A program made the position numbers and the translations under genes. A stretch of DNA of 64,000 bases from Salinimicrobium sediminis (GTDB taxonomy: Bacteria > Bacteroidota > Bacteroidia > Flavobacteriales > Flavobacteriaceae), in NCBI RefSeq assembly GCF_900215295.1, contig NZ_OCMF01000002.1:62001-126000 (forward strand), given 5' to 3'. Of this stretch, positions 8,715-18,132 are shown in pieces. Under the pieces are notes generated by a model. The model did no database searches and was not told the DNA's origin. It saw nothing but the letters and a program-made list of their open reading frames with translations. Every line of letters starts with the position of its first letter. Positions within the stretch are counted from its first letter, which is position 1.

Positions 8715-9893
8715 TTATTGACGCTCAAGGATCATTGCCGAAGCACCGCCCCCGCCATTACAAACAGCTGCAGCACCTATTTTACCATCATTCTGTTTCA
8801 GGACATTCAATAGTGTCACAAGGATTCTCGCTCCGGAACAACCCAGTGGGTGACCAAGAGAAACTGCACCTCCATTAACATTCACGTTTTTGTCTTCTAA
8901 TCCAAGGATCTTCATATTTACCAGACCTACTACAGAGAAGGCCTCATTAAATTCAAAGTAATCCACTTTATCAATAGAAATTCCTGCCTTGTCAAGGGCT
9001 TTAGGAAGCGCCTTGGCCGGTGCTGTAGTAAACCAGATTGGATCTGTTGCTGCATCTGCAAATCCTTTTATGCTTGCTAATATTTCCAATCCCAGCTCTT
9101 CTGCTTTCTCACGGCTCATAAGAACCAGAGCGGCGGCACCATCATTTATTGTGGAAGCATTTGCAGCCGTAACTGTTCCTTCTTTTCCAAAAGCAGGGCG
9201 TAAAGAAGCAATTTTATCCATCTTTACATTCTTGTATTCTTCGTCCTCCTTAACGATAACAGGATCTCCTTTACGTTGAGGGACTTCTACCGGAACAACT
9301 TCTTCATTAAATTTTCCATCTTCCCAGGCTTTGCGGGAACGTTCATATGACTGAATGGCGAATTTATCCTGCTCTTCCCTGGTATAATTATGTTCTTTAG
9401 CACAATGATCTGCAGCTACTCCCATAGCATTGTGATCATAGGCATCAACCAAACCATCTTTTTGCATGCCGTCTTCCATTTGAGCCGGTCCAAATTTGTG
9501 ACCATTTCTAAGGTGTAGGTAATGAGGAATTAAACTCATATTTTCCATACCCCCGGCTACAACTATACTGGCATCTCCAAGGCTAATAGCCTGTGCAGCC
9601 TGCATCACGGCTTTCATCCCGCTGGCACAAACCTTGTTGACAGTAGTACATGGTACGCTGGTAGGAATACCCGCGCCAAGAGCAGCTTGTCTTGCCGGAG
9701 CCTGGCCATTCCCGGCCTGTACTACGTTACCCATAAGTACCTCTTCCACCATTTCTGGCTTAAGATTGATCTTTGCCAAAGCTCCTTTTATTGCAATAGA
9801 TCCCAGCTTTGTTGCGGGAACAGTGGATAGGCTTCCTAAAAAACTTCCTATAGGAGTTCTTGCGGCGCTCACTATGACTACTTCCTTATTCAT
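8715..9893 (-). CDS. Acetyl-CoA C-acyltransferase (thiolase)
   Basis: Thiolase condenses two acetyl-CoA to acetoacetyl-CoA or cleaves 3-ketoacyl-CoA, in the cytoplasm. The acyl-accepting Cys is in NKVCASGMKAVM (about residue 88), the His in FNEAFSVVG, and the second catalytic Cys in CNGGGGASAMI near the C-terminus; GGAVSLGHPLGCSGAR is also present. The length of 392 is typical of the AtoB/PhaA group. It is a single gene, divergent from the PgpH-type gene, and overlaps nothing. Direction (synthetic or degradative) cannot be told from sequence; no other beta-oxidation gene is adjacent. Confidence 0.93.
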   Translation of the reverse strand: MNKEVVIVSAARTPIGSFLGSLSTVPATKLGSIAIKGALAKINLKPEMVEEVLMGNVVQAGNGQAPARQAALGAGIPTSVPCTTVNKVCASGMKAVMQAAQAISLGDASIVVAGGMENMSLIPHYLHLRNGHKFGPAQMEDGMQKDGLVDAYDHNAMGVAADHCAKEHNYTREEQDKFAIQSYERSRKAWEDGKFNEEVVPVEVPQRKGDPVIVKEDEEYKNVKMDKIASLRPAFGKEGTVTAANASTINDGAAALVLMSREKAEELGLEILASIKGFADAATDPIWFTTAPAKALPKALDKAGISIDKVDYFEFNEAFSVVGLVNMKILGLEDKNVNVNGGAVSLGHPLGCSGARILVTLLNVLKQNDGKIGAAAVCNGGGGASAMILERQ

Positions 9894-9979
9894 GTTTTTG
9901 GATTTTAGATTTACTCTCGCGAATTTAATGATTTTATAAGGAACAAACCAGCTGCTTCTCTACAGCCGGCTTTTTTTAC

Positions 9980-9987
9980 TACATTTG
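9980..9987 (+). promoter_or_regulatory. -7 element TACATTTG upstream of the PgpH-type gene
   Basis: Exact match to the Bacteroidetes -7 consensus TAnnTTTG, 18 bases before the ATG at 10005. No clear -33 TTG at the expected distance. It argues that a GTG at 9990 is not the start. Confidence 0.5.
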
Positions 9988-10004
9988 ATGTGAGAAATAC
10001 CTGT

Positions 10005-12050
10005 ATGAAAAACTTTATAAATAATCTTTATAAAAATCAGGACCTGTTTTACAAGGTTTTTCTATTTCTTCTTACCACTTTTCTGATTGTCTACATTTTT
10101 CCCAAAGGAGGTAAATTCAAATATGAAATTCCAAAAGGAAAACCCTGGCAGTATGAAAATTTATATGCTCCCTTCGATTTTGCCATTTTAAAGGCTCCTG
10201 AAGAAATCGCTGCCGAAGAAGGTGAAATTAGGGAAAATCATACCCCGTATTACGACCTGGATCCCGAAGTGGCCGGGGATGTACGTGCCAATCTGGAAGA
10301 GAGGTTTAGCCGAATTTTTCCCGATACTTTAAGGAGATCTGAAAATCGCAGACTCCGTAGTTTTATTGAAAAGATTTCAGCAGAGATATTTGACAGAGGT
10401 TTGCTTCAGGAAATTGTGCCCCGCGAACCACAACAGCTTATTTATTTAAGGGAGGGCAATGAGGTTACCGAGATCACTTACGAAAACATTCTGAAACTTA
10501 ACCAAGTAAGAGACTTTCTTAACCGGAAGATAGATCAGGCGCAGCTTCAAAATTTCAGGGAAGAATTAATAGGGCTTTTCTTTGATTCCATTAAGCCCAA
10601 TGTCAGCTTTAATGAATCCCTTACCCAGAGCGAACTAAAAAGTAAACTTAACCAGATCTCCTACACCCGTGGAAGTGTAGAGCGGGGAACTATTATTGTG
10701 GCCAAAGGAGAGATCGTGGAAGGGGATAAACTGCAAACCCTAAACTCTTTAAAGGCTGAGTATGAGTCCCAGGTTTGGAGTGAAGCCAATTATAATTGGG
10801 TGATCGTAGGATATACCTTGCTGGTGTTTCTTGCTCTGTTGATGTTGATGCTTTTTATTAGGAAATACCGATATGATATTTTTCAGAATAATATTAAAGT
10901 AACCTTTATATACTTTAATGTTGCACTAATGGTGCTGCTTACCGTGCTTGTGATCAACTTCAATGTAGAATATGTTTATGTAGTACCCCTATGTATTCTT
11001 CCCCTTACTATTAAAGGTTTCTTTGATTCCCGGCTTGGTTTGTTTACCCACGTTATAACCGTATTGCTGCTTGGTTTCATCGTGCCCGACAGCTATGAAT
11101 ATATGTTTCTGCAAATTATTGCAGGAATTGTCACTATACTCACTGTTTCAGAATTATACAAAAGAGCAAACCTGTTTATCACAGTGGGACAAATAACCCT
11201 GGTGTACATAGTTTCCTATTTTGCCTTCACTGTAATACAGGAAGGTTCTATATATGAAGTGGAGACTGAAACATTTTTAATGTTTCTTCTTGGTGGCCTG
11301 GCAACTCTTTTTGTGCAGCCATTGATCTATGCTTATGAAAAGCTCTTTGGTTTGATCTCAGACATGTCTCTGCTGGAACTTTCCGATACCAATACCAAAT
11401 TGCTTAAGGAGCTTTCAGACAAAGCTCCGGGGACTTTCCATCATTCCCTTAATGTAGCCAACTTGGCTGAAGCTGCAGCGAATGAGATCAATGCAAATTC
11501 TATGTTGGTTAGGGTAGGGGCGCTTTACCATGATATTGGAAAAATGCAGAATCCCACCTATTTTACCGAAAATCAAACCACTTCTGTTAATTCTCATGAT
11601 GAATTAGCACCCAGGGAAAGTGCACAGATCATTATAGAGCACGTGATCAACGGGATCGAAACAGCTAAAAGGAGAAATCTGCCAGACAGGGTGATAGATT
11701 TTATTCGCACCCATCATGGAACCACAACAGTTTACTACTTCCTGCAAAAGGCTAAAGATGAAGACGGGGAAGTAAATGAAGAAGATTTCAGGTATCCGGG
11801 ACCATTACCTTTTAGTAAGGAAACTGCAATTCTAATGATGTGTGACAGCGTGGAAGCAGCAAGTAGAAGTATTAAAGAACCTACTTCTAAAGTTATCGAT
11901 GATTTTGTCGAAAAGATCATAAATAAGCAGATGAAAGAAGGACAGTTCCTAAATTCTGATATCACATTTATGGAAATTCAGCAGGTGAAAAAGGTCCTAA
12001 AGCGAAAACTGAAGAATATCTACCACCTGCGAATTGAATATCCCGAATAG
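10005..12050 (+). CDS. PgpH-type 7TM-HD domain membrane phosphodiesterase
   Basis: Homologues of this family (7TMR-HDED, PgpH) hydrolyse the second messenger cyclic di-AMP. An N-terminal membrane anchor (about 10-30) precedes an extracytoplasmic domain (about 35-265) and a block of seven membrane segments (about 265-465). A cytoplasmic HD domain follows, with HHSLNVANLAEAA, the metal-binding pair in GALYHDIGKM, then IIEHVINGIE, RTHHGTTTVYYF and MMCDSVEAASRS. I use the ATG at 10005 (681 residues) because a TAnnTTTG element lies just upstream. The substrate is inferred from the family. No cyclic di-AMP synthase gene is in this window. Confidence 0.88.
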   Translation: MKNFINNLYKNQDLFYKVFLFLLTTFLIVYIFPKGGKFKYEIPKGKPWQYENLYAPFDFAILKAPEEIAAEEGEIRENHTPYYDLDPEVAGDVRANLEERFSRIFPDTLRRSENRRLRSFIEKISAEIFDRGLLQEIVPREPQQLIYLREGNEVTEITYENILKLNQVRDFLNRKIDQAQLQNFREELIGLFFDSIKPNVSFNESLTQSELKSKLNQISYTRGSVERGTIIVAKGEIVEGDKLQTLNSLKAEYESQVWSEANYNWVIVGYTLLVFLALLMLMLFIRKYRYDIFQNNIKVTFIYFNVALMVLLTVLVINFNVEYVYVVPLCILPLTIKGFFDSRLGLFTHVITVLLLGFIVPDSYEYMFLQIIAGIVTILTVSELYKRANLFITVGQITLVYIVSYFAFTVIQEGSIYEVETETFLMFLLGGLATLFVQPLIYAYEKLFGLISDMSLLELSDTNTKLLKELSDKAPGTFHHSLNVANLAEAAANEINANSMLVRVGALYHDIGKMQNPTYFTENQTTSVNSHDELAPRESAQIIIEHVINGIETAKRRNLPDRVIDFIRTHHGTTTVYYFLQKAKDEDGEVNEEDFRYPGPLPFSKETAILMMCDSVEAASRSIKEPTSKVIDDFVEKIINKQMKEGQFLNSDITFMEIQQVKKVLKRKLKNIYHLRIEYPE

Positions 12051-12055
12051 ATTGG

Positions 12056-12508
12056 CTACCAAATGTTGACAATCTCAACTTCCCCATCCCTGAAGTGAAA
12101 TTTATCACCCACCTTTTTCTCCTCCAGTTCTTTGTAGATAGGAGCTTCGGTTGAAATAGCGTAAACACTGCTGCCGCTGCTTAGTTGAACTTCTCCAAGA
12201 GGGACAGAAACAAAATAATACTGATTTTTTGTTTCTACCACACTTCCCGGTCTTACTACTTCACTGCGATGATCAATGTCAAGGTTGGCCAGGGTTTCTT
12301 TCATATTGCGTACCCTGTCCAGATAAGCCGAATTTTTCTCGTACTCGGTAAGCATTTCTCCCTTATTACCATATTCATCGAAATCTGGGTGAAATTTATT
12401 CTGCTCATTCTGGCCAGATATTGAATCTAATTTTTCGTTATACTGGTCAATTCGCTCATTGACTAAATCAATGCATTTATTGTATAATTCCTGTTTATTA
12501 ATACTCAT
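12056..12508 (-). CDS. GreA/GreB-like C-terminal domain protein
   Basis: The 150-residue protein has a helical N-terminal half (NKQELYNKCIDLVNERIDQY) and a beta-rich C-terminal half: VVRPGSVVETKNQYYFVSVP, then TEAPIYKELEEKKVGDKFHF. That C-terminal pattern resembles the FKBP-like domain of GreA/GreB transcript cleavage factors (a PGS-V turn, then SP-x-G-A-L-like and K-x-G-D-x-V motifs). The N-terminal half is shorter than the GreA coiled coil and lacks its acidic tip as far as I can see. An RNA-polymerase-related role is inference. It is convergent with the PgpH-type gene, with 5 bases between stops. Confidence 0.6.
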   Translation of the reverse strand: MSINKQELYNKCIDLVNERIDQYNEKLDSISGQNEQNKFHPDFDEYGNKGEMLTEYEKNSAYLDRVRNMKETLANLDIDHRSEVVRPGSVVETKNQYYFVSVPLGEVQLSSGSSVYAISTEAPIYKELEEKKVGDKFHFRDGEVEIVNIW

Positions 12509-12586
12509 TACTATGGGTTTTCTTTAAAATTAGCCAACAGCTATTTCAAAAAAGAACAATTAGCAAAAGTTTAATAATTGCATGGG

Positions 12587-12994
12587 TTAAACAGCAAACT
12601 GAGCGTCCAGGAGCTGGATGTTGCTCTGTATTCCTTCCCTTACCAGGTTCATCATTCTCTTGTTAAGAGCAGAAGAATTGGTAATGTAGAATCGATATTC
12701 GTCAATGGTGAACTGGCCTATGATCATTCCTTTCAGACTATTCCGGAATTTAATGTCCTTCTGCACTGCATTTTCAATGTAATTGAGTCTTTTCTCCACG
12801 TTCATTTCGTAGAACACATTCTTGTGCTTCTGAACATAATTGCGAAAAGCCTCCAAAAGCAGGTCGTTCTGCAAAAGGATCACCGGGCGTAAAGTTTTAT
12901 TCTGAAAACTTTCATGGGGTAGCGTAGTGGGAGTAATCACAGCCGATTCTATTACCGGTCTTGAGTCAAGTAGGTTTTTATCTCGCGGTTCCAT
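12587..12994 (-). CDS. Conserved flavobacterial hypothetical protein
   Basis: The product is 135 residues from the ATG at 12994 (MEPRDKNLLDS). A longer reading from TTG at 13036 would overlap a -7-like element TATCTTTA (13009-13016, minus strand), so the shorter start is preferred. The body is helical: LRPVILLQNDLLLEAFRNYV, a charged stretch, then YIENAVQKDIKFRNSLKGMI and ALNKRMMNLV. No catalytic motif is evident. I recognise the overall pattern as a small protein common in Flavobacteriia, sometimes labelled glyoxalase without support. Function unknown. Confidence 0.7.
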   Translation of the reverse strand: MEPRDKNLLDSRPVIESAVITPTTLPHESFQNKTLRPVILLQNDLLLEAFRNYVQKHKNVFYEMNVEKRLNYIENAVQKDIKFRNSLKGMIIGQFTIDEYRFYITNSSALNKRMMNLVREGIQSNIQLLDAQFAV

Positions 12995-13152
12995 AACAGG
13001 GTTTTTACTAAAGATAGGAAAAGAAGGGCCCTGCAAGAGCTTCTTCCTATAACTTTTATAAACGGGTTGTGAACAATCGGGCTTCCGTTAAATTCCTATA
13101 AATAGTTTCCATTCCTTAAGGCTTCTTTTTACCTTTAAAAAAAGCCACATTT

Positions 13153-14505
13153 ATGATCATTTCTCAAAATCCATATACCGGTGAAACCCTTAAAGAACAT
13201 CGGGAATTTTCTTCTGAAGATATATCTAATGCTCTCGAAAAGGCCGATTCCCAATTTAAGGAATGGAAAGGCACCAGTTTTTCTCATCGCTCTAAACTTA
13301 TGCTGAAGGCTGCTGAAGAGCTGAAGAAAAACAAACAGGAGTATGCCGAAACCATTACACGGGAAATGGGGAAACCTATTACACAATCTATAGCTGAAGT
13401 CGAAAAATGTGCCTGGGTGTGTGAATATTATGCCGAAAGAGCTGAAAAGCAGCTTGCTGCTGAAAAGATCGATACTGATGCGAAAGAGAGCTATGTGAAT
13501 TATTCTCCCCTGGGAGTAGTACTCGCCATCATGCCATGGAATTACCCTTTTTGGCAGGTTTTCAGGTTTGCAGCGCCGGCGCTCATGGCCGGAAATGTGG
13601 GAGTGCTTAAACATGCCAGTAACACAATGATGTGCGGCGAAAAAATAGAACAAGTATTCTTACGGGCAGGTTTTCCCGAAGGCTGCTTTCAAAATCTCCT
13701 TATTGGCAGTAAAAAAGTTGAAGAAGTTTTAGTAGACGAACGCGTGAAGGCGGTAACTCTTACTGGCAGCGGTGGTGCAGGTGGTGCCGTAGCCTCTACA
13801 GCGGGGAAGCATATAAAGAAATCTGTATTGGAACTTGGTGGTAGTAATGCGCTGGTAGTCTTCGAGGATGCCGATCTAAAGGAGGCACTGGAAACTGCTG
13901 TGCAGGCACGATTCCAAAATACCGGGCAAAGCTGTATCGCAGGGAAAAGACTTTTGCTGCATAAGAACATTGCCGGGGAATTCACTTCCCGATTTGTGGA
14001 AAAGGTGAAAGCATTAAAAGCAGGAGACCCTATGGAGGAGGAAACCTATATTGGAGTTCAGGCCAGAGAGGATCTTGCGAAGGATGTCGAGAAGCAGGTA
14101 AACGAATCGGTTAAAATGGGAGCAAAGATCTTAACGGGAGGGGTACGAAAAAAGGCATTTTTCGCACCTACTGTTTTAGATAAGGTCACCACAGAAATGC
14201 CGATGTTTAACGAAGAAACCTTTGGGCCTGCCATTGGAATTACAACTTTTGAAACCGAAGAAGAGGCTTTGAAACTTATCAACAAGACTCAGTTTGGTCT
14301 TGGGGTATCTTTATTTACTCAGGATCATGAGCGGGTTAAGAGATTGATCCCGCAAATAGAAGATGGAGCCGTCTTTGTGAATGAGCTCGTAAAAAGTGAT
14401 CCCCGTTTGCCTTTTGGAGGAACTAAAAAGTCTGGTTATGGACGGGAATTATCTCAGTTTGGGATTAGGGAATTTGTAAATATTCAGACGGTTTATATTA
14501 AATAG
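13153..14505 (+). CDS. NAD(P)-dependent aldehyde dehydrogenase, succinate-semialdehyde dehydrogenase type
   Basis: The enzyme oxidises an aldehyde to its acid. Landmarks are MPWNYPFWQVFRFAAPALMAGN (about 130-150, substrate tunnel and cofactor site), TLTGSGGAGGAVA (nucleotide binding), general base Glu in LELGGSNALVV, nucleophilic Cys in NTGQSCIAGKR (about 260) and the FNEETFGPAIG motif. At 450 residues it matches the short succinate-semialdehyde dehydrogenase-like group. It leads a three-gene set with a Nudix hydrolase (6-base gap) and a hotdog thioesterase (21-base gap). The actual substrate is not determined by sequence. Confidence 0.9.
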   Translation: MIISQNPYTGETLKEHREFSSEDISNALEKADSQFKEWKGTSFSHRSKLMLKAAEELKKNKQEYAETITREMGKPITQSIAEVEKCAWVCEYYAERAEKQLAAEKIDTDAKESYVNYSPLGVVLAIMPWNYPFWQVFRFAAPALMAGNVGVLKHASNTMMCGEKIEQVFLRAGFPEGCFQNLLIGSKKVEEVLVDERVKAVTLTGSGGAGGAVASTAGKHIKKSVLELGGSNALVVFEDADLKEALETAVQARFQNTGQSCIAGKRLLLHKNIAGEFTSRFVEKVKALKAGDPMEEETYIGVQAREDLAKDVEKQVNESVKMGAKILTGGVRKKAFFAPTVLDKVTTEMPMFNEETFGPAIGITTFETEEEALKLINKTQFGLGVSLFTQDHERVKRLIPQIEDGAVFVNELVKSDPRLPFGGTKKSGYGRELSQFGIREFVNIQTVYIK

Positions 14506-14511
14506 AGAACC

Positions 14512-14940
14512 ATGCCAAAGCAGAACATTGCGGTCACAACAGACTGTGTAATATTTTTAAACGAAGGGGAGGGATTTAAGGTGCTTCTGGTTCAAAGGAA
14601 TTCAGATCCCTATAGAGGAAAGTGGGCTTTACCCGGAGGCTTCCTGGAAGAGGAAGAAACCCTGGAAGCCGGCGCAAAAAGGGAGCTTCAGGAAGAAACG
14701 GGGTTAAAGATTAAAAATCTGAGACAATTAAGAGCCTTTGGAAAACCGGGGCGGGATCCCAGGGGAAGAACCATAAGTATTCCCTTTTTTGGAGAGGTAA
14801 CTTCAGAAGAAAAAGTAAAGGGAGCTGATGATGCTGCAGATGCTCAATGGTTTTACCTGAAGGAACTGCCCGATTTGGCTTTTGATCATGCAGAGATTCT
14901 GCAGGAAGCCAGGAACAAGTATTTTTCAGTAAAAGAATAA
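14512..14940 (+). CDS. Nudix hydrolase
   Basis: Nudix enzymes hydrolyse nucleoside diphosphates linked to another group. The Nudix box is complete at about residues 43-65: a Gly, five residues, Glu, seven residues, then RELQEETGL. The N-terminal strand reads VTTDCVIFLNEGEGFKVLLV and the acceptor region RGKWALPGGF. The length of 142 and the GKPGRDPRGRTIS segment resemble ADP-ribose pyrophosphatase/NrtR-like Nudix domains. It lies 6 bases behind the aldehyde dehydrogenase, so co-transcription is likely. Confidence 0.88.
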   Translation: MPKQNIAVTTDCVIFLNEGEGFKVLLVQRNSDPYRGKWALPGGFLEEEETLEAGAKRELQEETGLKIKNLRQLRAFGKPGRDPRGRTISIPFFGEVTSEEKVKGADDAADAQWFYLKELPDLAFDHAEILQEARNKYFSVKE

Positions 14941-14961
14941 TTAATCCCAGAATAATAAAAA

Positions 14962-15351
14962 ATGAGATTCCACACCCGTAAATGGATCAAACCCCAGGAC
15001 CTAAATCCAAATGGAACTTTGTTTGGGGGTCGACTTCTCGAATGGATCGATGAGGAAGCAGCTTTATACGCGATAATTCAGCTGGAAAATCCAAGGACGG
15101 TAACTAAATTTATGAGCGAAATTGACTTCAGGAGTTCGGCCACGGAAGGTGACATTATTGAAATTGGAATGGATGTGGTTAAATTTGGTACCGCTTCTAT
15201 CACCCTTCGCAGCGAGGTGCGGAACAAAATGACCCGGGAAGTGATCATCAGCATTGACAGGATCGTCATGGTTGCTCTTGATGATAATGGAAAAGCCAAA
15301 CCGCACGGAAAAACCCAGGTTGAATTCGTAAAAGACCGGCTTAAGGAATAG
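14962..15351 (+). CDS. Acyl-CoA thioesterase, hotdog fold (YciA-like)
   Basis: The protein would hydrolyse acyl-CoA to free acid and CoA. It shows the hotdog start DLNPNGTLFGGRLLEWIDEEAA, where the Asn/Gly-rich segment and the acidic residue of the central helix form the active site. FMSEIDFRSSATEGDIIEI follows and then VRNKMTREVI. At 129 residues it is a single-domain YciA-type enzyme. It is the third gene of the set starting at 13153 and its stop touches the stop of the convergent EEP gene. Confidence 0.85.
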   Translation: MRFHTRKWIKPQDLNPNGTLFGGRLLEWIDEEAALYAIIQLENPRTVTKFMSEIDFRSSATEGDIIEIGMDVVKFGTASITLRSEVRNKMTREVIISIDRIVMVALDDNGKAKPHGKTQVEFVKDRLKE

Positions 15352-16449
15352 TTATTCTTTACCTTCAGCCTTTTCTTTCTGGTCCTTTTCTACTTCTTTT
15401 TCAATTTGCTTTTCCGCTTCCTTTAATTCATCTTTTGTTGGCGGAGATGCCTTTTGGACGGCACCTTTAGAAGGTTCTAAGCTCAGTTTGGCGTAAAATG
15501 GAAAATGATCTGAGCCTACATGGTTACCAACTTTGATCTTTACCAGACGAAAATCTTCAGAAACAAATAGATGGTCAAGCGGCCAACGCATTATCCAACT
15601 ATCGGCGTTGAAAGTGTTATAAAATCCTCTGCCAATTCGTGGATCCAAAAGCCTGCTTACACTTTTAAACAGCTGAGTTGTTTCTGACCAGGCAACATCA
15701 TTAAAATCTCCTGCCACTATTACCGGAAGCTCTGCATTTTTTGACCTTTTGGCCACCATCATCATTTGCGCATCCCGATCGGTTGAAGAGCCGTCATGTG
15801 GAGGCATGGGTGGGGTAGGATGAATGACATGAAGTTGAACCAGTTCCCTGGAAGGTAAAACTATGCGCGCATGCATAGAGGGGATGCTGTCTTCCAATAA
15901 GAATTCAATTTTTTGATCCTGAAGTTCCAGTCTTGAATATACAAGCATTCCGTAGGTATTGTCCAGCGGCATCTCCATTCTATATTCATAACCAAAGCCT
16001 TGGAGGCCTTTGCGCAATTCATTTTGCCATTTTTCATTGGTTTCAGTAAAGATGAGGACATCGGGTTTCCAGATGAAAACTTCATTGATTACCTTCCCAT
16101 ACTCCTCGTTTTTTTGTAACACATTGATGGAAAGTAAATCAATACTCCGGGCCGGCACAGTGGCCGTGTTCTCTTTTAATTCTTCTTCGGCAAAAGGAGT
16201 ATAGGGATAAATTTTTAACAGTTGCAGCAAAAAACATCCCCCCAGGACAAAAATGAAGGTATAGTCTCTCCAGCTTCGCAGATCAAATCTAAAGAAGTAC
16301 ACCAGTAGTGCTACCAGGGTAAGAATGGTCAGTTGTACATGTGGATAGTCGAACATCCTTATCCACCAGTAATCTGCAGCAACAAAAGGAAACAGGGAAA
16401 GTATAACTGCCAGGATCCCAAAACCCTGGAGAAATGGTTTTAATTGCAT
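15352..16449 (-). CDS. Membrane-anchored endonuclease/exonuclease/phosphatase (EEP) family protein
   Basis: Three hydrophobic segments occupy about residues 5-95. The EEP domain (about 105-335) follows with INVLQKNEEY, VLIFTETNEKW, IHPTPPMPP, VIVAGDFNDVAWS, PLDHLFVS and HVGSDHFPFY, which carry the metal-binding and catalytic Asn, Glu, Asp and His residues. The C-terminus (about 335-365) is a highly charged Lys/Glu tail. Family members cut nucleic acids, phosphoinositides or sphingolipids; the substrate here is unknown. The membrane anchor places the domain at the membrane, probably on the outer face of the inner membrane. Confidence 0.85.
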   Translation of the reverse strand: MQLKPFLQGFGILAVILSLFPFVAADYWWIRMFDYPHVQLTILTLVALLVYFFRFDLRSWRDYTFIFVLGGCFLLQLLKIYPYTPFAEEELKENTATVPARSIDLLSINVLQKNEEYGKVINEVFIWKPDVLIFTETNEKWQNELRKGLQGFGYEYRMEMPLDNTYGMLVYSRLELQDQKIEFLLEDSIPSMHARIVLPSRELVQLHVIHPTPPMPPHDGSSTDRDAQMMMVAKRSKNAELPVIVAGDFNDVAWSETTQLFKSVSRLLDPRIGRGFYNTFNADSWIMRWPLDHLFVSEDFRLVKIKVGNHVGSDHFPFYAKLSLEPSKGAVQKASPPTKDELKEAEKQIEKEVEKDQKEKAEGKE

Positions 16450-16536
16450 TTTCTAATAAAATTGTAGGTGAAGGTAAGTACTTCCCGTAAAAGATGGTGG
16501 AATTTTAAGAATTTGCTTGGTAAATTATTTCGAAAA

Positions 16537-17823
16537 TCAGATACTTTCCCTGGACATTTCCCTAACCGCCTTAATAATATCATCCCCGGAAGGCGATTCG
16601 AAAAGCTGCAGGTCGAAATAGGGTACAGCAGCAATGAGGTGGTCAAAAATATCTGCTGTTATTGCTTCATAAAATTCCCAGCGTTTATCTTTACTAAAAC
16701 AGTAAATCTCGATTGGTATTCCCTGAGTAGTGGGAGCAAGATGTCTTACCATCATTGTCATTTCCTGATTTAACTGCGGATGGGCTTTTAAATAGGATAA
16801 GGCATATTGACGAAAGACTCCGAGATTGGTTTGATGTCTTCCGTTCAGGAGGTGTTTTTTATTTACCCCCATCTGGAGATTATAGTTGTTGATCTCTTCC
16901 TGCCGTTCTTTTATGTAAGGCGCAATCAATCCAAATTCTTTAAATTTTTCGATATCATTTTCATTTACAAACCTAATAGAACTCTGTTTGATATTGATAG
17001 CTCTTTTAATGCGCCTCCCCGGAGAGTCCTGCATTCCGCGCCAGTTATGGAAGGAATCAGCAATTAGATTGTATGTTGGAATGGTGGTATAGGTGTTATC
17101 CCAGTTCTGGACCCGGACGGTAGCCAGATTGATCTCTGTTACAAATCCATCTGCTCCATATTTACTGAAGGTGATCCAGTCCCCAATACGCACAATATCA
17201 TTCACCGAAACCTGGATCGAAGCAATAAAACCCAGAATTGTATCTTTAAAAATAAAAAGGATGATTGCTGAAGCGGCTCCCAGGGAAAGTAAAAATCCGA
17301 GTACAGATCTACCTGTGAGCTCAGAAAAAATAAAAATAAAGCCTATTGACCAGAAGACGATCATTAATACCTGGGTATAACTTTCTATAGGTTTATCCCG
17401 GTATTTTTCATGCCGCTTTAAATAATTGGTGGTGGTACGCAACAAACTGCGGCAGATCAAAACGATCAAAATGATAATATAAATATCCACCAGGGTTTCA
17501 AAAACCTTGAGCAGTTGAGGATATTCCTCAAAAGTGATCGGTACTGCCACTATAAGCAAAAGCAGCGGAAAAATATTACTTATATACCTCGGGAAATTAC
17601 TTTTAACCAGGAAGTCATCAAAAGTGGTTTTGGTCTTATCTGTAAATCTTTTAAAAGCTGTGAGGAGAATGGTCTTTGTGATATAATGGATTAAATACCA
17701 TAAGACAAAAACAATGGCTATGTTGATCAACATGTTCAGGAATTGAGCTATATCCTCATCCATTCCCTGTTCAATAAATCTTTTGGCTAAGAAATCGCTG
17801 AAATATTTTAATTTCTCGCGCAT
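16537..17823 (-). CDS. MscS-family mechanosensitive ion channel
   Basis: The N-terminal third has four to five membrane segments (about 25-190). A pore-lining helix with small residues (GFLLSLGAASAIILFIFKDT) is followed by the MscS beta domain (VSVNDIVRIGDWITFSKYGADGFV, WDNTYTTIPTYNLI). At 428 residues it belongs to the longer MscS group with a soluble C-terminal extension, like YbdG. It likely releases ions upon hypo-osmotic shock. It lies 3 bases after the DUF3817 gene start-to-stop order on the same strand, so the two may be co-transcribed. Confidence 0.9.
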   Translation of the reverse strand: MREKLKYFSDFLAKRFIEQGMDEDIAQFLNMLINIAIVFVLWYLIHYITKTILLTAFKRFTDKTKTTFDDFLVKSNFPRYISNIFPLLLLIVAVPITFEEYPQLLKVFETLVDIYIIILIVLICRSLLRTTTNYLKRHEKYRDKPIESYTQVLMIVFWSIGFIFIFSELTGRSVLGFLLSLGAASAIILFIFKDTILGFIASIQVSVNDIVRIGDWITFSKYGADGFVTEINLATVRVQNWDNTYTTIPTYNLIADSFHNWRGMQDSPGRRIKRAINIKQSSIRFVNENDIEKFKEFGLIAPYIKERQEEINNYNLQMGVNKKHLLNGRHQTNLGVFRQYALSYLKAHPQLNQEMTMMVRHLAPTTQGIPIEIYCFSKDKRWEFYEAITADIFDHLIAAVPYFDLQLFESPSGDDIIKAVREMSRESI

Positions 17824-17826
17824 TAA

Positions 17827-18111
17827 TTACAAATATTTTTTTTCTACATAAAAAGGCCCCAGGGGAAGAACAGAACTTGCGCAAATAATAGCCAGCGTTT
17901 TTAAGTTCCATTCCATTGGCTTGTACAACAGCAAGGCACCAAATATATAGGCGACAAAAAGAATTCCGTGAGCCATACCTACTGATTGAACCATTTGAGG
18001 AGCATCCCAAATGTATTTAAGCGGCATGGCGATCAATAGCAGAACCAAAAAAGATATTCCTTCTAAAATACTTATCCATTTAAAGATCTTTACCTGAGAT
18101 TCCAGTGACAT
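17827..18111 (-). CDS. DUF3817 small membrane protein
   Basis: The 94-residue product starts with MSLESQVKIFKWISILEGIS and has three hydrophobic segments (about 12-30, 45-65, 70-85) with MAHGILFVAYIF and the end motif LPLGPFYVEKKYL. This matches the DUF3817 family of integral membrane proteins; function unknown. A TTG three codons upstream is possible but the ATG at 18111 is the better start. A -7 element and a 17-bp palindrome lie upstream. Confidence 0.8.
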   Translation of the reverse strand: MSLESQVKIFKWISILEGISFLVLLLIAMPLKYIWDAPQMVQSVGMAHGILFVAYIFGALLLYKPMEWNLKTLAIICASSVLPLGPFYVEKKYL

Positions 18112-18132
18112 AATTATCAATTTTTATGGTTG